From positions 1 through 64,000 of the forward strand of contig JAAUZH010000004.1 in NCBI GenBank assembly GCA_014804675.1: a stretch of 64,000 bases of DNA, given 5' to 3'. How positions within the stretch are numbered: the stretch's first letter is position 1; every line of letters starts with the position of its first letter. The notes under the pieces were generated by a model that saw nothing but the letters and a program-made list of their open reading frames with translations, was not told the origin of the DNA and made no database searches. The DNA is from Lachnospiraceae bacterium (GTDB lineage: Bacteria; Bacillota; Clostridia; Lachnospirales; Lachnospiraceae). The translations under genes and the position numbers were made by a program. Below are positions 22,866-31,388 of the stretch, in pieces.

Positions 22866-24110
22866 ATGCTTTCTTTTTTTCGTTTCCTAAAAGGCTATCT
22901 ATGGATACGGGTGTCCGGCTTTTCCACGGAACGGTTCATGAATTTATGCAGCAATCATGGAATCATGCTCTGGAATATCACACCGGGAAAGGATTATTAT
23001 GAAATGTATATCAGCCTTTCCGGTTTTTACAGGCTGAAACCCATCGTAAAAAAAACAGGTACAAGGGTCCATGTGAAAAAAAGGGCAGGCTTTCCTTTTC
23101 TATGGGTAAAATGGAAAAAGAGGAAAGTGTTCCTCATAGGTCTTTTTGCCTGTATGATTTCCCTTATCATCCTGTCCAGATTTGTGTGGGCAATTGAATT
23201 AAATGGCAATCAGATGCTTACGGGGGATATGTTTTCAGATTTTCTCGTAAAAAATCATATCGAACAGGGAATGCTCAGGAAGGATGTGGATATTGACAGC
23301 TTTGAAAAAGCGCTCCGAAACGAGTACAATTTCATTACATGGACTTCTGCAAAAATTGAAGGAACAAAGCTGGTAGTATCCGTAAAAGAAAACTCCGCCT
23401 ACATTGAGTTTGACAGGGAAACCCGGAAAGAGGAGGAAGTGGATGAGGCCTGGGATTATGTGTCCAGAGTAGACGGAGTGGTGGAAAGCATTATTACCAG
23501 ACAGGGAGTGCCTTTAGTTTCAAAGGGAAGTGAAGTAAAAGCAGGGGATATTCTGATTTCCGGTACTATTCCAATAATGGGTGATGACGGACTGGCTAAA
23601 AATTATCATTATGTAGGAGCGGACGGGGATGTTTATATTTCCTATAGTTATCCTTACTCCGATAAAATAGCCTATGCTTACGAGGAAAAGCATTATACGG
23701 GAGAAGAAAAAAATACGTATTATTTATCCTTGTTTCATATGACTCTGCAATTATTCAGAAAACCGGAAAATGGTTCTTATACGGTATATAAATCATCAAA
23801 TCAGGTGAAACTTATGGATGATTTCTATCTTCCCATTTATTATGGAACCAATCAGTACAAAGAGTATGAAATATATGAAAAAACCTATTCCAATCAAATG
23901 AGTCAGGAGATTCTTAAGGAAAATTTAAATAAATTTTGTCAAACTTTGGAAGAAAAAGGGGTTCAAATAATAGAAAAAAATGTTAAAATAGAACAGGGAA
24001 AAAAGGAAATGAAGCTGACAGGTACATTGCAGGTGGTGGAAAGAGCCATAAAGAAATCACCTGTGGAAATCCAGGAAATCCCCCCGGACTCTGAAGAGGC
24101 AGAGCAATAG
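22866..24110 (+). CDS. yqfD: Sporulation protein YqfD
   Basis: 414 residues. A soluble N-terminal domain (about 1-85, LKGYLWIRVSGFSTERFMN), one membrane helix (about 88-110, VFLIGLFACMISLIILSRF) and a large extracytoplasmic part follow, with VLxxxG-type beta repeats and the segment SRVDGVVESIITRQGVPLV typical of YqfD. In B. subtilis yqfD loss stalls engulfment-stage spores. AAGGAGGA ends 2 bp before the ATG. It is cotranscribed with yqfC and phoH. Confidence 0.9.
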   Translation: MLSFFRFLKGYLWIRVSGFSTERFMNLCSNHGIMLWNITPGKDYYEMYISLSGFYRLKPIVKKTGTRVHVKKRAGFPFLWVKWKKRKVFLIGLFACMISLIILSRFVWAIELNGNQMLTGDMFSDFLVKNHIEQGMLRKDVDIDSFEKALRNEYNFITWTSAKIEGTKLVVSVKENSAYIEFDRETRKEEEVDEAWDYVSRVDGVVESIITRQGVPLVSKGSEVKAGDILISGTIPIMGDDGLAKNYHYVGADGDVYISYSYPYSDKIAYAYEEKHYTGEEKNTYYLSLFHMTLQLFRKPENGSYTVYKSSNQVKLMDDFYLPIYYGTNQYKEYEIYEKTYSNQMSQEILKENLNKFCQTLEEKGVQIIEKNVKIEQGKKEMKLTGTLQVVERAIKKSPVEIQEIPPDSEEAEQ

Positions 24111-24130
24111 GAAGGAACTGAAAGAGATAC

Positions 24131-25135
24131 ATGAGTGAATTTTCAAAAGCGCTGGAACTCACCATGGAGCACATGCAGAATATTTTCGGACAGCAGGATT
24201 TGTTCTTAAAGAAAATGGAACAGGATTTTTCCGTTACGATTGTAGACAGGGATGGCGCCGTGCGCATCCGGGGAGAAAAAGAAAATGTGGAAAAAGCCTA
24301 TAAGCTGCTGGAAGAATTTTTGCAAATGTCTATGCGAGGAACTATGATAGAAGAACAAAATGTAAATTATGCCATTGAAATGAGTCTGGAAAATAAAGAG
24401 GACGGACTTCTCCAAATGGATTCAGAGGTCATCTGCCATAGCATAAACGGCAAGCCTATCAAACCAAAAACATTAGGACAGAAGCAGTACGTGGATGCCA
24501 TGAAAGAAAAGATGATCGTATTTGGACTGGGGCCTGCGGGAACCGGTAAGACCTATCTGGCCATGGCCATGGCCATTACTGCCTTTAAAAATGATGAGGT
24601 GGGCAGGATCATCCTTACCAGGCCGGCTATTGAAGCCGGAGAAAAGCTGGGCTTTCTGCCAGGAGACCTGCAAAGCAAGATCGATCCTTATTTAAGACCC
24701 TTATATGATGCTCTTTATCAGATCATGGGAGCAGAAAGTTTTAATAAAAACATGGAAAAGGGACTGATCGAGGTGGCGCCCCTTGCCTATATGCGGGGAC
24801 GGACTTTGGACAATGCCTATATCATATTGGACGAGGCGCAAAATACAACAGAATCCCAGATGAAGATGTTTTTGACCCGTATCGGCTTTGGTTCCAAGGT
24901 AGTCATTACCGGAGATATCTCCCAAAAGGATCTGCCAAAGGGAACAAGCTCCGGGCTGGACGTGGCAATTAAGGTGTTAGGCAAAGTAGAAGAGATTGGA
25001 TTCTGCCGATTGTCCAGCAAGGATGTGGTAAGACATCCTCTTGTGCAAAAAATTGTAAAGGCATATGAAAGTTACGAAAACAGACAAAAGGACAGAGGAA
25101 GCAATCGTGGAAGAGCAAAAGCAAAGCGGACTTAA
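24131..25135 (+). CDS. phoH: PhoH family ATPase
   Basis: 334 residues. An N-terminal KH-like segment (about 15-65) precedes a RecA-fold ATPase: Walker A GPAGTGKTYLAMAMA (about 137-151), LTRPAIEAGEKLGFLPGD, ILDEAQNTT (Walker B) and GDISQKDLP. PhoH/YbeZ proteins are RNA-associated ATPases that usually sit beside ybeY, as here with one gene between. The 3' end overlaps the next gene's start by 29 bp. Confidence 0.93.
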   Translation: MSEFSKALELTMEHMQNIFGQQDLFLKKMEQDFSVTIVDRDGAVRIRGEKENVEKAYKLLEEFLQMSMRGTMIEEQNVNYAIEMSLENKEDGLLQMDSEVICHSINGKPIKPKTLGQKQYVDAMKEKMIVFGLGPAGTGKTYLAMAMAITAFKNDEVGRIILTRPAIEAGEKLGFLPGDLQSKIDPYLRPLYDALYQIMGAESFNKNMEKGLIEVAPLAYMRGRTLDNAYIILDEAQNTTESQMKMFLTRIGFGSKVVITGDISQKDLPKGTSSGLDVAIKVLGKVEEIGFCRLSSKDVVRHPLVQKIVKAYESYENRQKDRGSNRGRAKAKRT

Positions 25136-26309
25136 AAATTTTCTCATATATACAGCTATTATACTTCTTGGTCCTGCCGTTGCTTTTGGCGGCTGTTATT
25201 TGCTGGAAAAGCCCATGGATGAAATCATCCGCAACATGGTGGTAGTCATTGTCTGCTGCCTTTTGATTGTGTTGTCGTTAGCGGCTTCGGGAGAAAAGAA
25301 GACTTTATTTTTTAATAACTTTGAGCATTTAAGCAGGTTTTTTTTCAGCTTTCTGCTGGGACTTGTTTTTTCGGTATGCTCTGTTTTCCTTCCCCTGAAG
25401 GTGCTTCCCATTTTGGCGCTGGCTGTTTTTCTTTCCCTGACCAGCAATACCATTACCGGCAGCCTGGCTTACTTCACCTTTTTGTTTATGATGGAATTTT
25501 TTACGGATATGAGCTCTCATGGCTTTTTCATGTGTGCTTTTGTGGGGATGGCAGGCATTGCCCTGTTCCAGAACCTGGATCAGGAGTATCTGGTAAATGG
25601 CGCCCTGTTTGCTTCCCTTGTTTTACTATTTGTGGGAGAAACGGCTTTCCTGATTTTATTTGAAGGACAAAAGATATCCTTAGATACTTTTGTGCTGCCC
25701 ATGATCAATGTGTTCATCAGCTTTTTGGCAATTCTCCTTTTTTTACGGAGCTACAGCACATCGGTGGTGCACAAGTACAGGGACCGGTATCAGGAAATCA
25801 ACGATCCGGACTTTGAGCTTCTTGTCCGATTAAAGGAAGAATCTGCGAAAGATTATTTTCATGCAATCCATACCGCTTATTTTTGTGATAAAATAGCAAG
25901 GAAGATTGGAGCCAATCATTATCTGGCAAAGGCAGGAGGATATTATCACAAAATCGGACGGGCAGAGGGAAAAGGGAACACACTGGATGATACGGTTGCC
26001 CTTGCCAGACGATATAAATTTCCGCCGGAATTGGTAGAGCTGTTAGAGGAATATGGGGATAGGAGCAAGACAATTGCAAAAAAAGAAACGGCAATCGTAA
26101 TTCTTGCAGATGGCGTAATTTCCTCGATTTCCTATCTTTTGGAAAAGGACAAAACTGCATCTCTTGATTATAAGCAGGTGGTAGATATTGTATTTCGGAA
26201 GAAACTGGAGAGCAATCTGCTTTATCAATGTGATATTACATTGAATGAATTGACCGTTATGAGGAAATTGCTTGTGGAGGAAAAACTGTATTATGACTTT
26301 TTACGTTGA
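25107..26309 (+). CDS. PgpH/YqfF-like membrane protein with degenerate HD domain
   Basis: 400 residues from GTG 25107, with AGAGGAA 6 bp upstream; ATG 25065 is possible but poorly spaced. About seven membrane helices (about 12-215) precede a cytoplasmic HD-like domain (about 235-400). PgpH proteins degrade cyclic di-AMP and sit between phoH and ybeY, as here. Two deviations stand out. The large N-terminal extracellular domain of canonical PgpH (about 700 residues) is absent. The metal motif HDxGK is changed to HKIGR (His281, Lys282), and the later paired His are not seen. His252 (FHAIHT) remains. I expect no phosphodiesterase activity, perhaps a sensing or scaffold role. Confidence 0.8.
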   Translation: MEEQKQSGLKNFLIYTAIILLGPAVAFGGCYLLEKPMDEIIRNMVVVIVCCLLIVLSLAASGEKKTLFFNNFEHLSRFFFSFLLGLVFSVCSVFLPLKVLPILALAVFLSLTSNTITGSLAYFTFLFMMEFFTDMSSHGFFMCAFVGMAGIALFQNLDQEYLVNGALFASLVLLFVGETAFLILFEGQKISLDTFVLPMINVFISFLAILLFLRSYSTSVVHKYRDRYQEINDPDFELLVRLKEESAKDYFHAIHTAYFCDKIARKIGANHYLAKAGGYYHKIGRAEGKGNTLDDTVALARRYKFPPELVELLEEYGDRSKTIAKKETAIVILADGVISSISYLLEKDKTASLDYKQVVDIVFRKKLESNLLYQCDITLNELTVMRKLLVEEKLYYDFLR

Positions 26310-26793
26310 AAATGAAACGGATGGCGGATTTCCTTTTTCTCTGGAGGAAGCTGCAAAAAAGGTAATACTGGGAGTCTTGGAATGGGAAGCATGTCCCTAT
26401 GAGGTTCAGGTAAACGTGCTGCTTACCGATAAAGAAGGAATCAAGGAGTATAACAGCCGATATCGGAACATTGAAAAAGAAACAGATGTCTTATCTTTTC
26501 CCAATGTGGATTATGAGGCCCCTGGTGATTTTTCCATGGTGGAAAAAAATGAAATGGCATATGCCGATCCGGATACGGGAGAGATTTATTTAGGGGATAT
26601 TATACTTTGCAGGGAGCGCATTGTTTCCCAGGCAGTAGAATATGGACATAGTGAACTTAGAGAATTCTCTTTTCTTATAGCTCATAGTATGTTACACTTA
26701 CTAGGGTATGACCATATGGAAGAAGCAGAAGAAAAAATCATGATAGAAAAACAAGAAAAAATATTAGATAAGCTGGGTATCACAAGAAACTGA
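26293..26793 (+). CDS. ybeY: Endoribonuclease YbeY
   Basis: 166 residues from ATG 26293, GGAGGA 12 bp upstream, overlapping the previous gene by 17 bp. The metal site HSMLHLLGYDH (H-x3-H-x5-H) and the motif NIEKETDVLSFP are diagnostic. YbeY is a zinc-dependent RNase for 16S rRNA 3' maturation and 70S quality control. The length is usual. An insertion-like segment (EAPGDFSMVEKNEMAYADPDTG) lies between the LSFP motif and GDIILC, as in other Clostridia. Confidence 0.93.
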   Translation: MTFYVENETDGGFPFSLEEAAKKVILGVLEWEACPYEVQVNVLLTDKEGIKEYNSRYRNIEKETDVLSFPNVDYEAPGDFSMVEKNEMAYADPDTGEIYLGDIILCRERIVSQAVEYGHSELREFSFLIAHSMLHLLGYDHMEEAEEKIMIEKQEKILDKLGITRN

Positions 26794-26813
26794 TACATAA
26801 GCGAAGGAGTCAC

Positions 26814-27932
26814 ATGAAAAGAAAAATTATAATGTTAGCTGTTGTATTGGCAGTGGCCGTATCTCTTTGGGGATGTAAAAAAGAGACAGGAACAGAAACG
26901 GGAACGGACAGCCAGAAGGCAGGAACAAAAGAAGGAAGCGAAACAGACGTAACCTATGAAAGGGAATACAATGAAGACGGGCAGGTGCGCAGCTTTTTAA
27001 CCGGAAAATGGGTGGATGCCAAAATCGGCGAGAGACGGCCGGTAGCGGTTATGCTAAGCAACATAGAAGAAGCAAATCCTATGAGCGGCGTCAGTAAGGC
27101 AGATGTAGTATTTGAAGCTCCTGTGGAGGGAGAAATCACCCGTTTGATGGGGATTTTCGAAGACTATGATGATTTGGAAAAAATAGGCTCTGTCAGAAGC
27201 TGCCGGGAATATTTTTTGTTCTGGGCATTGGAATTTGATGCGGTTTATGCCCATTATGGACAGTCTTCCTATGCAGTGGAATATCTGGAACGGGATTATG
27301 TGGATAATTTATCGGGACTTGGCTCCATTGGAAGCACAGTATTTTATCGTACCGATGACAGGCCTTCCCCGCACAATGCCTATGCCAGCGCAAAAGGGAT
27401 ACAGGAAGGGATTAAAAAGCTGAAATACCGGACAGATTACAGAGATAGCTACAGCGGTAAATTCAAATTTGCCAAGGATGGTGAAATCATATCCCTTACA
27501 GGAGCTGACGGACAAACAGGCAAGGCTACTTATATTGCACCGGGCTACTATATCAATAAGCCCTGGTTTGAGTACAATGAAGAAGACAGGCTATACTATC
27601 GTTTCCAGTATGGGGATAAGCATATTGATGAAATGACAGGAGAGCAGCTTGCATTTACTAATGTGATCATCCAATATGCGGACTGGGAAAAAAGAGACGA
27701 AGGAGGCTATCTGGCATTTGATTGCCATGGTGAGGGCTATGCCCTGATCTTTACGAATGGCACCTGCATGGAAGCCCATTGGATGCGGGAAGGAGATCAG
27801 GACGACGGAGTCATCCGCTACTATGATATCGGACTGGAGCATGAGATTACCCTGAACCAGGGAAAGACAATGGTTTGTGTGGTAGAAGACAGGATTAATG
27901 GACAGATGAACAGCAATGTAACATTCCATTGA
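26814..27932 (+). CDS. YerB-type DUF3048 lipoprotein
   Basis: 372 residues. A signal peptide ends in a lipobox (VSLWGC), followed by a Gly/Thr/Glu-rich spacer (to about 45) and the DUF3048 domain: RRPVAVMLSNIEEANPMSGVSKADVVFEAPVEG, then SVRSCREYF and PSPHNAYAS. The Arg-Ser-Cys/Arg motif and the DRPSPHN loop are hallmarks. The protein is exported and lipid-anchored. YerB function is not established. It lies 17 bp before the flippase gene on the same strand. Confidence 0.88.
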   Translation: MKRKIIMLAVVLAVAVSLWGCKKETGTETGTDSQKAGTKEGSETDVTYEREYNEDGQVRSFLTGKWVDAKIGERRPVAVMLSNIEEANPMSGVSKADVVFEAPVEGEITRLMGIFEDYDDLEKIGSVRSCREYFLFWALEFDAVYAHYGQSSYAVEYLERDYVDNLSGLGSIGSTVFYRTDDRPSPHNAYASAKGIQEGIKKLKYRTDYRDSYSGKFKFAKDGEIISLTGADGQTGKATYIAPGYYINKPWFEYNEEDRLYYRFQYGDKHIDEMTGEQLAFTNVIIQYADWEKRDEGGYLAFDCHGEGYALIFTNGTCMEAHWMREGDQDDGVIRYYDIGLEHEITLNQGKTMVCVVEDRINGQMNSNVTFH

Positions 27933-27948
27933 GATAAAGGAACAGAGT

Positions 27949-29337
27949 ATGGGAGAGAAAAGAAGAAGGAACGGAACTTTAATTACACAGGGAGGCTTGA
28001 TTTCGGCATTTTCCATTGGCATTGCATTACTTGCATTGATCAGGCAGATTCCCATTACTAATATGATTGGCGATGAGGGAAGCGGTTACTATTGCGGAGC
28101 TTATGAGCTTTATATGGTTCTTTTATTCCTTACTGCTTATAGTTTGCCGGATGCCTTGGGAAAGCTCATTGGAGTCCGGATAAATAGAGGACAATATAAA
28201 AATGCCAATCAGGTGTTTCGGGCGGGACTTTTCCTGTGCCTCATTGCAGGTATCCTGTTGGGTGGCATTCTGTTTCTTTTGGGTAACGGTATTGCGGAGC
28301 ATATGTTGTATTTGCCATTGAGCAGACTTGCGCTGCAATGTCTTGCACCTGCCCTTTTCTTTGCTCTTTTGGCAAGCGCCTTTCGGGGATATTTTCAGGG
28401 AATGGGTTCCATGATGCCTACCAGTGCATCCAGACTATTGGGAACCGTGATTCAGTTTGTTATGTGCCTCGTGATTGGGTATATGGTATTTTCTTATGGG
28501 GAAAAAGCGGCAGTAATATTGAATGATGCATCTTATGGACCGGCATTTGGGGCAGCTGGCGCATCTTTGGGGATTGCAGCGGGAGAGCTCTTTGCACTGG
28601 CATTTCTCCTGTTGCTTTATAGCGCCTATAACAGAACCTTTAAAAAACAGATGATAAGGGATACTACGAAAAATTCAGAGGAGTTTTCCCAGCTTTTCGG
28701 TCTTGTGGGAATTACGATGCTTCCCTTTCTCATAAATGGTTTTTTACTGCATTGCAATGTGCTTTTGAACCAGATGATATACAATCATGGGCTCATATCA
28801 AAAGGACAGGCGGTTCTGGCAGAGGAATTTGGCATTTATTATGGTAAGTATCACATTCTTACCGGAATCCCCATTGCTCTTCTTACCGTAATGGCAGGAA
28901 ATTTCTTAACAGTTTACAGCAGGCTGATTACAAGAGAAAATTATCATCATGCAAGAAGGCTTTTTGTGGACGGACTGAAGGAAATACTGGTGGTTTCCGG
29001 TATCGGAACATTGGCGCTTATGCTTCTGGCAGGTCCCCTTGTTGAGCTTTTCTATAAAGGAGATTCGGTCATGGCAATTAAGATGCTGCGCATGGGCAGC
29101 ATTGCCATTGTGTTTTACGGGCTTGCCCTGTTAACGGCTGCAGCCTTACAGGGCCATGGAAAGATTTGGTTTTCCACCATTACCATTTTAGCAGGGCTTG
29201 TAATACAGGCGGTTCTGTTAAAGGTGCTGTTAGGAGTTACAGAGCTTGGAATTTATAGTGTGGTAATTGCAAATATTGTATTTCCTCTTGTGATTTTTGT
29301 GGGAAATCTGCTGTTTTTAAAGAAATGTCAGGAATAA
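27949..29337 (+). CDS. spoVB: SpoVB-like lipid flippase (MOP superfamily)
   Basis: 462 residues with about 14 predicted membrane helices spread over the whole length. A basic start (KRRRNGTLITQGGLISAFSIG) precedes helix 1, and the polytopic pattern with FRGYFQGMGSMMPTSASRLL (about 145-164) matches SpoVB/MurJ-like oligosaccharide-lipid flippases. SpoVB is needed for spore cortex peptidoglycan, while vegetative members (MurJ, YtgP) move lipid II. Which applies cannot be told from sequence alone. Neighbours include BofC-like and YqfCD genes, which favours sporulation. Confidence 0.75.
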   Translation: MGEKRRRNGTLITQGGLISAFSIGIALLALIRQIPITNMIGDEGSGYYCGAYELYMVLLFLTAYSLPDALGKLIGVRINRGQYKNANQVFRAGLFLCLIAGILLGGILFLLGNGIAEHMLYLPLSRLALQCLAPALFFALLASAFRGYFQGMGSMMPTSASRLLGTVIQFVMCLVIGYMVFSYGEKAAVILNDASYGPAFGAAGASLGIAAGELFALAFLLLLYSAYNRTFKKQMIRDTTKNSEEFSQLFGLVGITMLPFLINGFLLHCNVLLNQMIYNHGLISKGQAVLAEEFGIYYGKYHILTGIPIALLTVMAGNFLTVYSRLITRENYHHARRLFVDGLKEILVVSGIGTLALMLLAGPLVELFYKGDSVMAIKMLRMGSIAIVFYGLALLTAAALQGHGKIWFSTITILAGLVIQAVLLKVLLGVTELGIYSVVIANIVFPLVIFVGNLLFLKKCQE

Positions 29338-29380
29338 AATAAAAAAAATAAGCTGATACTATATAAAAAGGAGTGGACTT

Positions 29381-30034
29381 ATGAAACATTTATATAGAAT
29401 CAGCTTGTTTTTAAATGCATGTTTTTTGGTTTTTGCAGCCTATAATTATGGAAAGAGCTTATTTTATCATGAATCGGTAAAGGAAGAACAGACGCCTATC
29501 ATTCAAAATATCACTATGGTAGAAGAGGCAGAGGAAGCGGAAGAAACTGTGGATACAGCAAAGCAGGAAATTCCGGTTTCCAGCCAGAAGGCAACGACTA
29601 CTGCCGATACGATTTATGTGATAGAAAGCTATGATCATGGAACGGAAGAGACAACGGAAAAGGAAGAAACGATTCCGGATCAGTATATTGGAAAGACAAG
29701 GGAAGAATTAGAAGATATTATTGCAGCCTATTCCGATGCACCGTCTCTATCCGATTTAGAAAAAGGATTTGCCAGCATGGAATTGAAATCTTTTTCCCCA
29801 AATCGTCTGGTAGTTACCAAAAATTATTATTCGGATTTGAAAAATGAGAATTTTTATCTATTGGTTGAAAACGAATACATTAACGTATATTATAGTGATT
29901 TAAAAACAGTATATCTGTATACGGACATTTTATTGTCGGATTTGCCAGAAGATATCCAACAGGATATTCTGAATAAAAAATATATTGAATCGGAAGAAGA
30001 ACTTTATAATTTTCTTGAGTCTTATTCCAGTTAG
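29381..30034 (+). CDS. BofC-like secreted or membrane-anchored protein
   Basis: 217 residues, with AAGGAG upstream. One N-terminal membrane helix (about 6-27), an acidic Thr/Glu-rich linker (about 45-100), then a C-terminal domain with YIGKTREELEDIIAAY, LKSFSPNRLVVTKNYY, the beta strand INVYYSDLKTVYLYT and the ending LYNFLESYSS. The spacing recalls the BofC C-terminal domain (bypass-of-forespore, which restrains SpoIVB in Bacillus). That link is a fold-level guess. It probably acts in the intermembrane space of the sporulating cell or on the outer membrane face. Confidence 0.6.
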   Translation: MKHLYRISLFLNACFLVFAAYNYGKSLFYHESVKEEQTPIIQNITMVEEAEEAEETVDTAKQEIPVSSQKATTTADTIYVIESYDHGTEETTEKEETIPDQYIGKTREELEDIIAAYSDAPSLSDLEKGFASMELKSFSPNRLVVTKNYYSDLKNENFYLLVENEYINVYYSDLKTVYLYTDILLSDLPEDIQQDILNKKYIESEEELYNFLESYSS

Positions 30035-30050
30035 TGTTATGATATTGCTT

Positions 30051-31388
30051 ATGAAAAAGATTGTAATAATAGGCGGCGGAGCGTCCGGAATGTTTGGCGC
30101 CATTTGTGCAAAAAGAGCCGGGGCGGATGTGGTTTTGTTAGAACATACCAGCCGCATTGGAAAAAAACTGTTGGTCACAGGAAATGGAAAATGCAACTTG
30201 ACGAATCTAATCATAGAGCCGGGTGATTATCGTGGAAATCACCCGTCTTTTGTGACTCCTGTTTTAAACAGATGTTCCCAAAAGAAGACCCTTAGGATGT
30301 TTGAGGAAATGGGACTTGTCTGGAAGGAGAAAAACGGCATGGTCTATCCGTACAGCAATCAGGCATCTACGGTTTTGGACCTGCTTAGAGGGGAGCTGGA
30401 AAGACTTCAGGTAAAGGTTCTGACGGAAATCCAGGTAAAAGAAATTCGACCTGCTTTATCCAAAGCTTCTAACGAAAGCAGTGTGCCGAAAGGATTTCTG
30501 ATTTTAACCAATCAGGGGGAGTATCGTGCTGATCGTGTGATTTTATCATGCGGCAGCAAGGCATCGCCTAAGACCGGTTCGGATGGTTCGGGCTATGAGC
30601 TTGCAAAAAAGCTGGGACATTCTGTCATAGAACCCCTTCCGGCATTGGTGCAGCTGAAAGCGGAAGGAAATTATTTCAAAATGATTGCGGGAGTCCGTTC
30701 AGACTGCAGGCTGCGTCTGTTTATAGAAGAAAAGCGGGAAAGGAAAAAAACAGGGCAGTACCATGTCCATAAGGAGCTGGAGAAAAAGAAGCAGTTGTGT
30801 TTAGAAGAAACTGGTGAAGTGCAGTTTACAGACTATGGCATTTCCGGCATTCCGGTATTTCAACTCAGCAGATTTGCAGTAAAAGCATTATGGGAAAAGA
30901 AAAATGCAGTTGTTTTCTGTGACTTTCTACCGGATATGGAGGAAAGCGCTTTATATGAATATTTATGCCAAAAGAAGCGGCGGCTTTCCAGTTTGGGAAA
31001 CTGTCAGGACTTGCTTTTGGGCATGCTTCATAAAAAACTGAATCTTATGATTTTAAAGGAAAGCGGTTTTTCAGAGCAGACAAAAGCAGCCGTACTGTCG
31101 GAAAGTCAGTTGAAAGGCTTGTGCAGGCTTATAAAAAACTGGAAAATTCCGCTAAAGGGCTATCAGTCATTTGAACAGGGACAAATCTGCCAGGGCGGCG
31201 TGGCTACGGAGGAATTAACGGAATATTTGGAATCCAAAATACATAAGGGTCTGTACTTTGCCGGAGAAATTATAGATATTGACGGAAGATGCGGCGGATA
31301 TAATCTGCAATGGGCATGGTCTTCCGCTTATGTGGCGGCAACCGGGGCTGCTAAGAACCCCGGCGCCCAAAAAGGAAAAAAGAAATGA
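30051..31388 (+). CDS. HI0933/BaiN-type FAD-dependent oxidoreductase
   Basis: 445 residues from ATG 30051; an alternative ATG at 30039 adds MILL, and neither has a strong ribosome site. The dinucleotide motif VIIGGGASGMFGA is followed by GKKLLVTGNGKCNLTN (HI0933 signature), SCGSKASPKTGSDGSGYELA and a C-terminal FAD motif with DGRCGGYNLQWAWSSAY. Relatives are flavoproteins of uncertain substrate; BaiN in bile-acid-converting Clostridia is one. The next gene, another flavoprotein, overlaps it by 4 bp, so the two are likely cotranslated. Confidence 0.88.
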   Translation: MKKIVIIGGGASGMFGAICAKRAGADVVLLEHTSRIGKKLLVTGNGKCNLTNLIIEPGDYRGNHPSFVTPVLNRCSQKKTLRMFEEMGLVWKEKNGMVYPYSNQASTVLDLLRGELERLQVKVLTEIQVKEIRPALSKASNESSVPKGFLILTNQGEYRADRVILSCGSKASPKTGSDGSGYELAKKLGHSVIEPLPALVQLKAEGNYFKMIAGVRSDCRLRLFIEEKRERKKTGQYHVHKELEKKKQLCLEETGEVQFTDYGISGIPVFQLSRFAVKALWEKKNAVVFCDFLPDMEESALYEYLCQKKRRLSSLGNCQDLLLGMLHKKLNLMILKESGFSEQTKAAVLSESQLKGLCRLIKNWKIPLKGYQSFEQGQICQGGVATEELTEYLESKIHKGLYFAGEIIDIDGRCGGYNLQWAWSSAYVAATGAAKNPGAQKGKKK

